Shown here: positions 1 through 8,970 of the stretch, one piece after another
Layout: every line of letters begins with the position of its first letter
Position numbering within the stretch: the stretch's first letter is position 1
DNA from: JAWOJF01 sp046481785
Lineage (GTDB): Bacteria > Bacteroidota > Ignavibacteria > Ignavibacteriales > Ignavibacteriaceae
DNA: 19,403 nt
NCBI GenBank assembly: GCA_046481785.1
Contig: JAWOJF010000248.1
Coordinates: 1 to 19,403, forward strand
Reading direction: 5' to 3'
Position numbers and translations under genes: made by a program
The notes under the pieces: generated by a model
What the model was told of the DNA's origin: nothing
Seen by the model: the letters and a program-made list of their open reading frames with translations, nothing else
Databases searched by the model: none

Positions 1-134
1 CTGACTTTCCTTAAAAATCCACTATTTTTTGCCTGAATAACGCACCACCAATCATACTTAATAACCCTAATTATTTTTTGAGAAAGTACTTATAAATTAG
101 TAAATTAGGGCATTCAATAAAAAACACTTATAAG

Positions 135-1628
135 ATGGCCGCAAAAAAATACAAGATTCTTTATGTCACCTCAGAAGTAGTTCCTTTCATGAAAACAGGG
201 GGTTTAGCAGATGTTTCTGCCGCATTACCTCAAATGTTATCTGAACTGGGGCATGAAGTACGTATTGTTGTACCAAAGTATGGTGCCGTTGATGACAGAA
301 AGTACAAAATTCATGAGGTTGTAAGGCTTAAAGACCTTCAGATCAGGATTGGTGACAAGGATGTTACCTTTTCTCTTAAATCCTGCTTTCTGCCCGGCCA
401 GAAGGTAAGAGTTCAGATTTATTTTCTTGATAACCAGGATTATTTCGGCAGCCGCAACAGCCTCTATGCTGATCCGATGACAGGCGAGGATTACCCCGAT
501 AATGATGAAAGGTTTATTCTTCTGTCACGTTCGGTTTTTGAATTAATTTCCAAACTTGGCTGGATTCCGGATATAATTCATTGTAATGACTGGCAGACCG
601 GACTTATTCCGGCTTATCTTAAAACAATTTATAAAGACGATGAGGTCTTTAATAAATTCAAGACTCTTTTTACAATTCATAACCTTGCATACCAGGGGAT
701 ATTCCCCAAAGCTAATTTTCATAAAACCGGCTTACCCGAAGAGCTTAACTCTGAAAAAGGGCTGGAAATGTATGGAAACCTGAATTTTATGAAGAGCGGA
801 CTCCTCTTTTCGGATGTTATTAATACAGTTAGTGAAACTTATGCTAATGAGATAAGAAGCGATGAAGAACTTGGCGCCGGGCTTAAACCGGTTCTTGCTA
901 AAAGGAAAAATGACCTGTATGGTATAGTTAACGGAATTGATACCCGTTTATGGAATCCGGATAAGGATAAAACAATACCTGAAAGATACTCTACTAAAGA
1001 TTTAAGCGGTAAGGAAGAAAATAAAAAAGAACTGGCAGCGAAATTTGGGTTTACTTATAATCCCGATACTCCTATTATAGGGCTTATATCCCGTTTATAT
1101 GATGCAAAAGGTTTTGATCTTATTTTAGAAGCGTTTCCTGAACTTATGAAAAAGAATATACAGATTATATTGCTTGGAACAGGGGACAGAAAATACCATA
1201 CATTTTTTGATAAAATGGCAAGGAAATTTCCTGAAAAATTTGCATGTTACCTTGGCTTTAATGATGAACTTGCACATATAATTGAAGCAGGCGCAGATAT
1301 TTACATGATGCCTTCACGTTATGAGCCTTGCGGCCTTAACCAGATGTACAGCTTAATGTACGGTACAGTTCCTCTTGTAAGGGAAACAGGCGGCCTTGCA
1401 GATACGGTTACCCGTTATAATGAAAAAACTGAAGAGGGTACCGGTTTTATGTTTAAGGCGTATGAAGCCCAGGCAATGTTAAAGGAATTGAACAGGGCAT
1501 TAAAAATTTATACCGATAAAAAAACATGGCAGAAGATTATGAAAAACGGAATGAAATCCGATTTTAGCTGGGATTCTTCTGCTAAAAAATATATAGAGTT
1601 ATACAGAACAATTTTAAATAACGGCTGA
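135..1628 (+). CDS. glgA: Glycogen synthase (ADP-glucose type)
   Basis: This 497-residue protein is a GT5-family glycogen/starch synthase, which transfers glucose from ADP-glucose to the non-reducing end of a growing alpha-1,4-glucan in the cytoplasm. The N-terminal half carries the K-T-G-G-L-A-D-V sugar-nucleotide loop at residues 20-27. The C-terminal half carries the retaining-GT4/5 signature Y-E-P-C-G-L-N-Q at about 396-403, with the conserved acid E397, followed by the R-E-T-G-G-L-A-D-T loop. The length is typical of full-length bacterial GlgA. The ATG at 135 is followed by MAAKKYKILYVTSE, the usual beta-strand entry, and no strong Shine-Dalgarno precedes it. It is the first gene of a five-gene operon and overlaps the next gene by one base (TGATG). 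An AT-rich leader with a TTTTTTG stretch near 75-80 could contain the promoter, but this is weak. The family assignment is firm; involvement in storage glycogen is inferred. Confidence 0.97.
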   Translation: MAAKKYKILYVTSEVVPFMKTGGLADVSAALPQMLSELGHEVRIVVPKYGAVDDRKYKIHEVVRLKDLQIRIGDKDVTFSLKSCFLPGQKVRVQIYFLDNQDYFGSRNSLYADPMTGEDYPDNDERFILLSRSVFELISKLGWIPDIIHCNDWQTGLIPAYLKTIYKDDEVFNKFKTLFTIHNLAYQGIFPKANFHKTGLPEELNSEKGLEMYGNLNFMKSGLLFSDVINTVSETYANEIRSDEELGAGLKPVLAKRKNDLYGIVNGIDTRLWNPDKDKTIPERYSTKDLSGKEENKKELAAKFGFTYNPDTPIIGLISRLYDAKGFDLILEAFPELMKKNIQIILLGTGDRKYHTFFDKMARKFPEKFACYLGFNDELAHIIEAGADIYMMPSRYEPCGLNQMYSLMYGTVPLVRETGGLADTVTRYNEKTEEGTGFMFKAYEAQAMLKELNRALKIYTDKKTWQKIMKNGMKSDFSWDSSAKKYIELYRTILNNG

Positions 1629-2197
1629 TGTTGAACCGTGCCGTATTTTTAGATAGAGACGGAACAATAAATGAAGACCCGGGGTATTTGGGAGACCCGG
1701 ATCTTGTAAAGCTTTTACCTGGTGCAGGTATAGCTCTTTCATCACTTAAAAAACTTGGCTTCAAACTTATAGTTGTATCAAATCAATCGGGCATTGCAAG
1801 AGGGTTATTGACTAACGAAAAGGTAGATTCTGTGAATGTACGCATAAATGAATTGCTGGCCCCCGATAATGCTTTAATTGATGCATTTTACTACTGTCCG
1901 CATCACCCTGATTTCAGCTCTGAAGAAGATGCATCCTGCCGGAAACCTTCACCTAAGCTTGTTTTTGAAGCTGTAAAAGATTTTAATCTCGATATTAATC
2001 GGTGCTATTTTATTGGCGATACTGTTGCCGACATTGAATGTGGTATGAATGCCGGAATAAAAACCGCACTTGTAAAAACCGGATATGGAGAGGAAAGTTT
2101 TTCTGTCTTGCAAAAACGAAATAAATTTCCCACTTTTGTTGCCGAAAATATTATAGAAGCGGCTAATTTCATTATAAAAGATTGCGGAGAAAATTAA
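1628..2197 (+). CDS. gmhB: D-glycero-D-manno-heptose-1,7-bisphosphate 7-phosphatase (HAD-IIIA)
   Basis: This 189-residue HAD phosphatase most likely removes the C7 phosphate of heptose 1,7-bisphosphate during ADP-heptose synthesis for LPS core. Visible motifs are D9-R-D11-G-T (nucleophile and general acid), S51-N-Q-S-G (motif II), K106 in the C-R-K-P loop, and G-D131 (motif III). The zinc-loop signature is only partly present: C90-P-H92-H and C104 are there, but the first cysteine of the usual C-x-C pair is Ala102. Length fits the family (about 180-190). The ATG at 1628 overlaps the glgA stop by one base, which suggests translational coupling. The related histidinol-phosphatase domain has a similar fold, but no histidine genes are nearby, so GmhB is preferred. 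No other heptose genes are in the window. Confidence 0.87.
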   Translation: MLNRAVFLDRDGTINEDPGYLGDPDLVKLLPGAGIALSSLKKLGFKLIVVSNQSGIARGLLTNEKVDSVNVRINELLAPDNALIDAFYYCPHHPDFSSEEDASCRKPSPKLVFEAVKDFNLDINRCYFIGDTVADIECGMNAGIKTALVKTGYGEESFSVLQKRNKFPTFVAENIIEAANFIIKDCGEN

Positions 2198-3376
2198 TTG
2201 TTTATAAAAAGAATATTTTTGCTCTCAGTTCCCGTTATACTTTCCGTATTCATCTCGTGCAGCGAATCACCTACTGATATTGGAGCGTCTCTGTTAAATG
2301 AAGATTTTATAGGAGTTACACAAATCAATTCTTTAACCGATTCCATTTCCCAATCATCCTCATCTGTTAAACAAGTTGTTCCGTTAGGTATTTCTGAGAG
2401 AATTTTTATTGGTAAAAGTCATAACGTTGAAGCATACTCGCTTATAAATTTCTGGGTATACATATCAGACAGCTTATTGCTTGAAGATTTTCGTCAGGAT
2501 AGAATAAATATAATCAGCTCAACAGTTCAATTAGCTAATACTTATGAGATAGGTGATACTAATGCTTCGCTTAGTTTTAATGTCCACAATATAACAAGCG
2601 GCTGGACTTCGGTTGGTTTTACAACCGATAGTTTACCGCTATTGCAGTATAATGCGGCCAATATCGGGAGCAATATAGCAATTACTGATTCTTTTTCTAC
2701 TTTCCAACTGGATAACTCAACAGTTCTCTCATGGATAAAAGATAGTGAAGATTCAGTTATTAATAATGATAACGGAATCTTTATTGCTCCTGTTTCAGAG
2801 TCCAGGATTGTAGGTTTTCAGGCTAACTCATCAAGTACCGATACAATCACTCAGCCCCAGATGCATGTTATATATGAAAGAGCAGGGGATGTTGATACAA
2901 TAAAGTTTTACGCATATGAGGATGTAAGCGTTATTGAGGGGGAAATTCCTGATGGAAATAATGAGACAATATACGTGCAGGCCGGGCTTACTTCAAACGC
3001 CAAATTGTGGTTTGATCTCTCAGGCATACCTGCAAACTCAGTAATCAATTTTGCAGAACTAACTCTTACCCTTGATACCATCCAGACCGTTGTTGGTAAT
3101 AGTTTTACAAATTCCTTAAATGTCTATATGATACTTGATTCTGCCAATATAGATAGTATTACATCCGGATTTACCATGAGCAGGGACGGCGGCACCTTTA
3201 AAGGCAACATCACTACAATAATCCAGGCAATGTACACACTTCAAACCAATAACGGAATGTTAATAAGGGCAGGAAACCGTGCCGATGGGCTTGAATTGTT
3301 TGCAATAAAGAGCAGCACTGCTGCTGACTCCGCTCTGCGTCCTTATCTTAAAATTACTTATACGAATAAAAAATGA
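2198..3376 (+). CDS. Lipoprotein of unknown function, DUF4270-like
   Basis: This 392-residue protein starts with a TTG at 2198, directly after the gmhB stop codon with no gap. A lipoprotein signal peptide is visible: K4-R5, a hydrophobic stretch, and a lipobox-like F-I-S-C with Cys21 as the probable lipidated residue, followed by S-E-S-P-T-D-I-G. The rest is Ser/Thr/Asn-rich and beta-strand-like, with two similar-looking halves ending near 'QPQMHVIYE' (about residue 225) and 'RPYLKITY' at the C terminus. This resembles the DNRLRE-type beta domains of extracellular proteins. The start of the mature protein (CS.SPTDIG..LLNEDFIG) recalls DUF4270 lipoproteins, which I recall lying next to glycogen synthase in Bacteroidota; both points come from memory. 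It overlaps the next gene by ATGA, so it probably acts with that envelope protein. The molecular function is unknown. Confidence 0.8.
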   Translation: MFIKRIFLLSVPVILSVFISCSESPTDIGASLLNEDFIGVTQINSLTDSISQSSSSVKQVVPLGISERIFIGKSHNVEAYSLINFWVYISDSLLLEDFRQDRINIISSTVQLANTYEIGDTNASLSFNVHNITSGWTSVGFTTDSLPLLQYNAANIGSNIAITDSFSTFQLDNSTVLSWIKDSEDSVINNDNGIFIAPVSESRIVGFQANSSSTDTITQPQMHVIYERAGDVDTIKFYAYEDVSVIEGEIPDGNNETIYVQAGLTSNAKLWFDLSGIPANSVINFAELTLTLDTIQTVVGNSFTNSLNVYMILDSANIDSITSGFTMSRDGGTFKGNITTIIQAMYTLQTNNGMLIRAGNRADGLELFAIKSSTAADSALRPYLKITYTNKK

Positions 3377-4629
3377 TTAAACATACAAAAGCATATATCA
3401 TCTTTTTCTTATTTATAGGTGTTCTTATTTCCGAAACATTCGGACAAAGCGGGTCTGCTTATACAAGAATTGGTATTGGTGATATTGAATATTCATACTC
3501 TGCACGTAAACTGGGTATAGGACAACTGGGCGTATCTGTTTCTAATAATGATTTAATAAGCATTATGAATCCTGCGGGGTTAAACAGGCTGACTAGAACA
3601 CGGATTGAGACAGGTCTTAATTACAGCGGTTTATTCTTAAAATCTGGCAATGCAAGCACTTATTACGGGGAAGTGGAATTTTCCGGCTTTTCATTCGGCT
3701 TTCCAATAAGCAGTGATTATGGGGTTGGGGCTGCATTAGGAATTCTACCGTACTCTAATGTCAGTTATGAGGTATTAGAAAATATTGCTCCAACGGCAGA
3801 AAATGAAGCTTACAATATTCTTTATGAAGGCAGAGGGGGGCTATCAAAAATGTTTTTAGCAGCCTCCTATACTCTTCCGTTTAATCTAACAATTGGTGCC
3901 TCACTTGATTATTATTTTGGTAACCTCAACTATTTTTCAAAAACAGAGTTTCTAAACACACAAACATTAAACGCTGAATATAAACGTACATATTCTCCAA
4001 GGGGATTAGGCTCAACCCTGGGTATTATAACCCCGGATATTGCAGGTATTCTAAATTTTGAGAATATTTCTGATTTTAGATTTGGAGTAGTTGTTTCGCT
4101 GGCTGGTGAATTAACTACGGATACCTCTTTTACATCCACTTCCAGCCTTGGAATAGACACAATTGCTAAGGGTAAGTCCTATATTAATATACCCTTAAGA
4201 ATTGCGGCAGGATTTAGTTTTATTCTTAATAAAAATTTTCTTTTTACTTTCGATTATGTATATCAGGGCTGGTCTGAATATGAGATGGAAGGAAAGAAAT
4301 CATCTAATTTAAGGGATGCAATGAAGCTTTCAGGCGGTTTTGAGTTCAGGCCGGAACGTGAGCTTGGTGCATCTTTATGGGAACAAATAATCTGGCGGGC
4401 AGGTTTAAGTTATGAACAGACTCAATATATAATTTATGGAGAAGGTATTGATCAGTTATCTGTTTCGGGCGGGTTTTCGTTTCCTTTGAGTCTTGAAAAT
4501 ACAATGGATATAGGGCTTCAGTATGCAATGAGAGGAACTTCTGATTCTAATCTTTATGATGAAAATATTATAAGATTAGGAGTTGGCTTAAGCCTTGGTG
4601 AAATCTGGTTCGTAAGACAGGAAAAATAG
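3373..4629 (+). CDS. Outer-membrane beta-barrel-like protein, function unknown
   Basis: This 418-residue protein begins with an ATG that overlaps the preceding stop codon (ATGA). A signal peptide is visible (hydrophobic residues about 8-19, then S-E-T-F-G-Q), with likely cleavage around Gly24. The remaining sequence has many alternating hydrophobic/aromatic strands and Gly-rich turns. A short 'IMNPAGL' motif sits near residue 65; N-P-A-[AG] motifs of this kind occur near the N terminus of FadL/PorV-type Bacteroidota barrels. The chain ends in an amphipathic strand (G-V-G-L-S-L-G-E-I-W-F-V-R), although the last residues are charged rather than a C-terminal Phe. I infer an outer-membrane barrel, possibly a transporter of hydrophobic compounds or a scaffold for the upstream lipoprotein. 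The substrate cannot be told. Confidence 0.75.
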   Translation: MIKHTKAYIIFFLFIGVLISETFGQSGSAYTRIGIGDIEYSYSARKLGIGQLGVSVSNNDLISIMNPAGLNRLTRTRIETGLNYSGLFLKSGNASTYYGEVEFSGFSFGFPISSDYGVGAALGILPYSNVSYEVLENIAPTAENEAYNILYEGRGGLSKMFLAASYTLPFNLTIGASLDYYFGNLNYFSKTEFLNTQTLNAEYKRTYSPRGLGSTLGIITPDIAGILNFENISDFRFGVVVSLAGELTTDTSFTSTSSLGIDTIAKGKSYINIPLRIAAGFSFILNKNFLFTFDYVYQGWSEYEMEGKKSSNLRDAMKLSGGFEFRPERELGASLWEQIIWRAGLSYEQTQYIIYGEGIDQLSVSGGFSFPLSLENTMDIGLQYAMRGTSDSNLYDENIIRLGVGLSLGEIWFVRQEK

Positions 4630-4656
4630 TAACAAATAATTTCGAGGATAGTAGTC

Positions 4657-5916
4657 TTGAAACAAATATTAAAAATATCAGGCTTCGCTGCATTTTTAGC
4701 TTTTGCAGTGATTATTTCTGTGCCTAAAACATATGCACAGGATGACCCTAAATTAATTGAAAAGTATAGTCTTTTTTCAGAGTACCATAAGAATAAAGAT
4801 TATGTAAGCGCTGTCCCATACGGATGGGAAGTTCTGCAAATGGATCCGCAGAAATTTCATAAGTGGATATATTTCAAGATGGAGGATGCTTTATGGTATC
4901 TGCATGACTCCTCGGACATAGCCGCAGATGAGAAAAAAGCTATTGAAGATAGTATGATAAATTTTTACAATATGGCTATCCAGTACTATCCTGATCAGGG
5001 GGGTTACTTTCAGGCAAGAAAAGCATTTGTTATGGAATCATGGCTTGGTTCAAGTCCCGATAATGTAATAAAAGAATATGAAACTGCTATCTCTTACAAT
5101 GCGGATATTTCAACTTACTATTATCACAGGCTCGGCCAGCTTTACAAGGCTAATATGGAAAGCAATGAAGAGTATAAAGGTAAAGCACTCGATCTTTATT
5201 CGGGGTTAGCGGAAAAAGAGCCTGACAACCCGCAGTGGAATGAAGAACTTACTAATCTTGTGGATAATATAGATGAGCTTGTTGCTATACAGAAAAAAGC
5301 ATGGGAGCTTGATAAAGAGAATTTGCAAAAAGCATGGAAATATGCTTCTATGGCAATAAAAGCCAATATGTTTTCTGATGCCATAGTACCTTTAGAATTT
5401 TTAGTAAGCAAAACAGATAATGGAATAAACTACTGGACACGATTAGCCGAAGCTTACCAGAAAACTGAACAGTTATCTAAGGCAGAAGACGCTTATAAAA
5501 AGTTGATACAGCTTGAGCCTGATAATAAAAACCACTATTTAAACTTAGGGATTCTTTTTAAGGATAAGGGACAATTGTCCGCCGCAAGAATCCAATATCA
5601 GAAGGCAAGTGATATTGGCGGCAATTGGGGACTACCTGTATTTTACGAGGGTTTATTATATGAACAGGCCGCAAGGGGCTGCGCATTTGATCTGGAGGCT
5701 AAAAAAGTCTATCAATTGGCAGTAGATACATACAGGAGAGCAAAAAGCCTTGATCCTTCTGTTGCCGGGCAAGCCGATGATAGGGTTAAAGCCTTATCCT
5801 CATCACTTCCTACACAGGAAGAATGGTTTTTCCTCGGTATAAAAGAAGGCACCACAGTTCCAATTAATGGAAGCTGCTATAGCTGGATTGGAAAAAGTAT
5901 TGTAGCCCGATATTAA
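4657..5916 (+). CDS. Exported tetratricopeptide-repeat protein
   Basis: This 419-residue protein uses a TTG start at 4657, chosen because a good Shine-Dalgarno (CGAGGAT, about 4643-4649) lies at proper spacing and the sequence from there is a clean signal peptide: M-K-Q-I-L-K, a hydrophobic core to residue 22, and K-T-Y-A-Q with cleavage after Ala27. The mature protein is helical. Clear TPR units occur at about 255-325, with typical 'A-Y-x-K-L-I-Q-L-E-P-D-N' and 'L-G-I-L-F-K-D-K-G-Q-L' spacing, and weaker repeats occur before that. TPRs are protein-protein interaction scaffolds, so it probably serves as a periplasmic adaptor. It follows the barrel gene by 27 bp and is the last gene before the terminator. 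The specific partner is not known. Confidence 0.85.
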   Translation: MKQILKISGFAAFLAFAVIISVPKTYAQDDPKLIEKYSLFSEYHKNKDYVSAVPYGWEVLQMDPQKFHKWIYFKMEDALWYLHDSSDIAADEKKAIEDSMINFYNMAIQYYPDQGGYFQARKAFVMESWLGSSPDNVIKEYETAISYNADISTYYYHRLGQLYKANMESNEEYKGKALDLYSGLAEKEPDNPQWNEELTNLVDNIDELVAIQKKAWELDKENLQKAWKYASMAIKANMFSDAIVPLEFLVSKTDNGINYWTRLAEAYQKTEQLSKAEDAYKKLIQLEPDNKNHYLNLGILFKDKGQLSAARIQYQKASDIGGNWGLPVFYEGLLYEQAARGCAFDLEAKKVYQLAVDTYRRAKSLDPSVAGQADDRVKALSSSLPTQEEWFFLGIKEGTTVPINGSCYSWIGKSIVARY

Positions 5917-5931
5917 AATCAGCAGATATTT

Positions 5932-5961
5932 AAAGGTCTCATTATATATGAGGCCTTTTTT
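5932..5961 (+). terminator. Rho-independent terminator of the glgA operon
   Basis: A hairpin with a 9-bp core (AGGTCTCAT / ATGAGGCCT, one G-T wobble) extends by A-T pairs on the outside. It closes a 5-base TATAT loop and is followed by a run of six T. It sits 16 bp after the TPR gene stop and fits a classic intrinsic terminator for plus-strand transcription. Confidence 0.88.
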
Positions 5962-6125
5962 GTTTTAAATCATTCAAATTTTTATATATGGCTCTTATCA
6001 TTTAGCTTACCCCCAATTTTGTGCTAAAAAGCACTCCCTATTTTTTATATATTATTTTCATTCTTTATATTGTTATAGTATCCACTGAATTTTCTTAATA
6101 GTATCAGTTAGAAACAGAGCTGAAA

Positions 6126-8963
6126 TTGAAAACAACAGAAAATATCACACCCAAAAAAAAACCGCTTTTAGAAATATTTAATCATATTGTAGGAGTTGCA
6201 CAACTTGACCTGCAGGGCAATATCCTTATGGCTAATAGAAAATTCTGCGAAATTACCGGCAGAAAAAAAGAAGAATTATTATCACTGAATTTGCAGGATA
6301 TGGTTGATAAAGGAAATAATCAAAACATTCCAGAACTACTTAATAATTTATCCGGTAAAAACCCTGCCGGCACTTTTCAGATCAGATATATACACCCGGA
6401 TGAAAAATTAATATGGCTTAATTTCAGCGTTACCTTTATTAAGGATTCTACTAATAAAGTTTATGCTGCCGCTGTTGTTGAAGATATAACTGATCGCAAA
6501 TTAACTGAAGAAAGCCTTGAACGCAGTTTAAAAGAACTTTCTCTTTATAAATATGCTCTAGATGAATCAAGTATAATTGCAATTACTGATCAGAAGGGTA
6601 TTATAGTTTACGCCAATGATAATTTCTGTGATATTTCAAGGTACAGCAGAGAAGAACTTTTAGGGCAGGACCATAGAATTATCAATTCCGGTTATCATTC
6701 AAAAAAATTCATAAAGAATCTATGGGTAACAATAGCCAATGGAAAAATCTGGAAAGGGGAAATGAAAAACCGTGCAAAGGACGGTACCATTTATTGGGTT
6801 GATACAACCATCGTTCCTTTTGTTAATGAAAAAGGAAAGCCGTATCAGTATGTTGCAATACGTTCTGATATTACACAGCGTAAAATTACCGAAGAAAAAT
6901 TAAAAGAGAGTGAATTGCGTTTCAGAATAATGGCGGATACTACTCCCGCTTTAATCTGGATGACAGATGCAAACGGCATAATAAATTATATGAATAAAAC
7001 CCGTATAGATTTTTGCGGTGGTTCTATAGATGATCAGCTTGGAAATAAATGGCAGCAATTTGTGCATCCTGATGATCTTCAAAAAGTAATTGAGATTGGC
7101 AGAGAGGCAAAACTTAATAGAGAGAAACTTCAGCATGAATACAGGTTAAGATCTGCTTCCGGTGAATACCGCTGGATACTTGACACGGGCCTTCCCCGTT
7201 TTACTTCCGGCGGAGAATTTGCCGGATTTATCGGCTCAGGTATTGATATAACTGAAATGAAACAGGCAGAAGAAAGGCTAAAGCAATCACTAAAAAGGGA
7301 AAGAGAATTAAGGTTAAAAACTGAAGAGGGGGAGAGAAAGTTATCTTTTATTGCTGAAGCCTCCACTATCCTTAATTCATCTCTCGATTATAATTTAACA
7401 CTTAAAAGCCTTGCACAAATGACTACACCGGAGATTGCGGACTGGTGTGTTGTTGATTTGCTGGACGAAAATAATAATTTAAAACGTGTTGCGGTTTCAC
7501 ATGTTAATCCTGATAAAATTAAACTGGCTCACGAGCTTCATAAAAAATATGGACCTGATCCAGGTGAGCCGACAGGAGTGTGGAATGTAATAAAAACGGG
7601 AAAATCCGAATTTTACAGGGAAATACATCCTTCGTTGATAGAAGCTGCAGCCAAAGATGGAGAACATTTACGAATTACTCTTGACCTTGGCCTTAATTCG
7701 GGAATGATAGTGCCGTTAAAATTAAGGGACAGGGTTTTTGGAGCAATAACATTAATATATGCTCAGTCAGGCAGGCAATATGAAGAGGAAGATATACGTT
7801 TTGTTGAAGATTTGGCAGCCCGTGCTGCTCTTGCAATTGATAATGCCCGGCTTTATAATGAGTCTTTTAAACTTAACCTGAAACTGGAAGAAAGGGTAGA
7901 AGAACTTCAGGTTGAAATTGAAGAAAGAATTAAAGCCAGGAAAGAATTAATCGCAAGTGAGGAACGTTTCAGGCAATTAGCTGAAAATATAAAGAGTATT
8001 TTTTATATATCTGAGCCGAACAGCGGTAAGATAATCTACCTGAGCCCTGCCTTTGAAGAAATATGGGGAATTCCTGCCGGAGAAATTTATGATAATCCGG
8101 CTAAACGTTTTGAAATGATTCATCCAAATGACAGAAGAAGAATAAATAATTTATTAACCTCCCGTTTTACTTCAAAGGAGTTTGATGAGGAATTTAGAAT
8201 TATAAGGCCTGACGGCGAAGTTCGCTGGATACATTCGAAATCTTTTCCTATAAAGAATGAAGCAGGAGAAGTTTACAGAATAGTGGGTATAAGTGAAGAT
8301 ATTACGAGCCGTAAGAATTCTGAAGAACAGATAAAACAATCCCTTAAGGAAAAAGATATCCTCCTGAGAGAAATACATCACAGGGTAAAAAATAACTTGC
8401 AGATTATTTCAAGTCTCCTCAGCCTTCAGACTTCCAGTATTAAAGATGATAAGGACATGGAAATATTTGTGGAAAGCCAGAACAGGATAAGATCCATGGC
8501 TCTTGTTCATGAAAAGTTGTATCAAAGAAGGGATTTGGCAGGGATTAATTTAAAGGAATATATTAAGGAACTGACCGATATTCTTAAGGATACATACACT
8601 CACAAGGCTCAGATGATCAACTTTAATTTAGATGTGCAAAACATATTACTAAATATTGACATGTCTATTGGCCTGGGATTAATCATTAATGAACTAATTT
8701 CAAATTCATTTAAACATGCTTTTCCTGATGATAGAAAAGGGGTGGTAACAATAATAATTAAAACAAACAGGGATAACACACTAAATGTAAAAGTTGCGGA
8801 TAACGGTATAGGATTTCCTGAAAATATAGATTTCCAGAATACTGAATCACTTGGCCTTCAACTTGTATCTACAATAGTTGAGCAGCACTGGGGAAAAATT
8901 GAACTTCACCGTAAAGGGGGAACACAATTCAAAATTGTATTCCCTGAGCTTAAATACAAGTAA
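6126..8963 (+). CDS. Multi-PAS/GAF sensor histidine kinase (HisKA_2 family)
   Basis: This 945-residue protein has no transmembrane segment and is probably cytoplasmic. In order: PAS 1 (about 8-130), PAS 2 (about 138-255), PAS 3 (about 262-380), a short coiled coil, GAF (about 410-580), a second coiled coil, PAS 4 (about 620-745), then a HisKA_2 dimerisation domain with E-I-H-H-R-V-K-N-N-L-Q-I-I (probable phospho-acceptor H752). A HATPase_c domain follows with N-box N-E-L-I-S-N860-S-F-K-H, G-box D-N-G-I-G-F and the S-L-G-L-Q-L lid. PAS C-termini show the usual 'D-I-T-x-R/E-K' endings. It autophosphorylates and presumably signals to a response regulator, but none is encoded nearby, so it is an orphan kinase here. 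The TTG start at 6126 has only a weak Shine-Dalgarno. The sensed signals are unknown. The dipeptidase gene lies 7 bp downstream, so co-transcription is likely. Confidence 0.95.
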   Translation: MKTTENITPKKKPLLEIFNHIVGVAQLDLQGNILMANRKFCEITGRKKEELLSLNLQDMVDKGNNQNIPELLNNLSGKNPAGTFQIRYIHPDEKLIWLNFSVTFIKDSTNKVYAAAVVEDITDRKLTEESLERSLKELSLYKYALDESSIIAITDQKGIIVYANDNFCDISRYSREELLGQDHRIINSGYHSKKFIKNLWVTIANGKIWKGEMKNRAKDGTIYWVDTTIVPFVNEKGKPYQYVAIRSDITQRKITEEKLKESELRFRIMADTTPALIWMTDANGIINYMNKTRIDFCGGSIDDQLGNKWQQFVHPDDLQKVIEIGREAKLNREKLQHEYRLRSASGEYRWILDTGLPRFTSGGEFAGFIGSGIDITEMKQAEERLKQSLKRERELRLKTEEGERKLSFIAEASTILNSSLDYNLTLKSLAQMTTPEIADWCVVDLLDENNNLKRVAVSHVNPDKIKLAHELHKKYGPDPGEPTGVWNVIKTGKSEFYREIHPSLIEAAAKDGEHLRITLDLGLNSGMIVPLKLRDRVFGAITLIYAQSGRQYEEEDIRFVEDLAARAALAIDNARLYNESFKLNLKLEERVEELQVEIEERIKARKELIASEERFRQLAENIKSIFYISEPNSGKIIYLSPAFEEIWGIPAGEIYDNPAKRFEMIHPNDRRRINNLLTSRFTSKEFDEEFRIIRPDGEVRWIHSKSFPIKNEAGEVYRIVGISEDITSRKNSEEQIKQSLKEKDILLREIHHRVKNNLQIISSLLSLQTSSIKDDKDMEIFVESQNRIRSMALVHEKLYQRRDLAGINLKEYIKELTDILKDTYTHKAQMINFNLDVQNILLNIDMSIGLGLIINELISNSFKHAFPDDRKGVVTIIIKTNRDNTLNVKVADNGIGFPENIDFQNTESLGLQLVSTIVEQHWGKIELHRKGGTQFKIVFPELKYK

Positions 8964-8970
8964 TATTAGT

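Noticed and set aside
6021..6034. Hairpin GTGCT-AAAA-AGCAC upstream of the sensor kinase
   Set aside because: The stem is only 5 bp and has no directly following T run; a better terminator for the preceding operon lies at 5932-5961. Too short to call an operator.
8878..8970. 31-residue N-terminal extension of the dipeptidase frame
   Set aside because: It lies inside the 3' end of the kinase gene and does not resemble a signal peptide; the ATG at 8971 gives a better protein and a normal gene junction.
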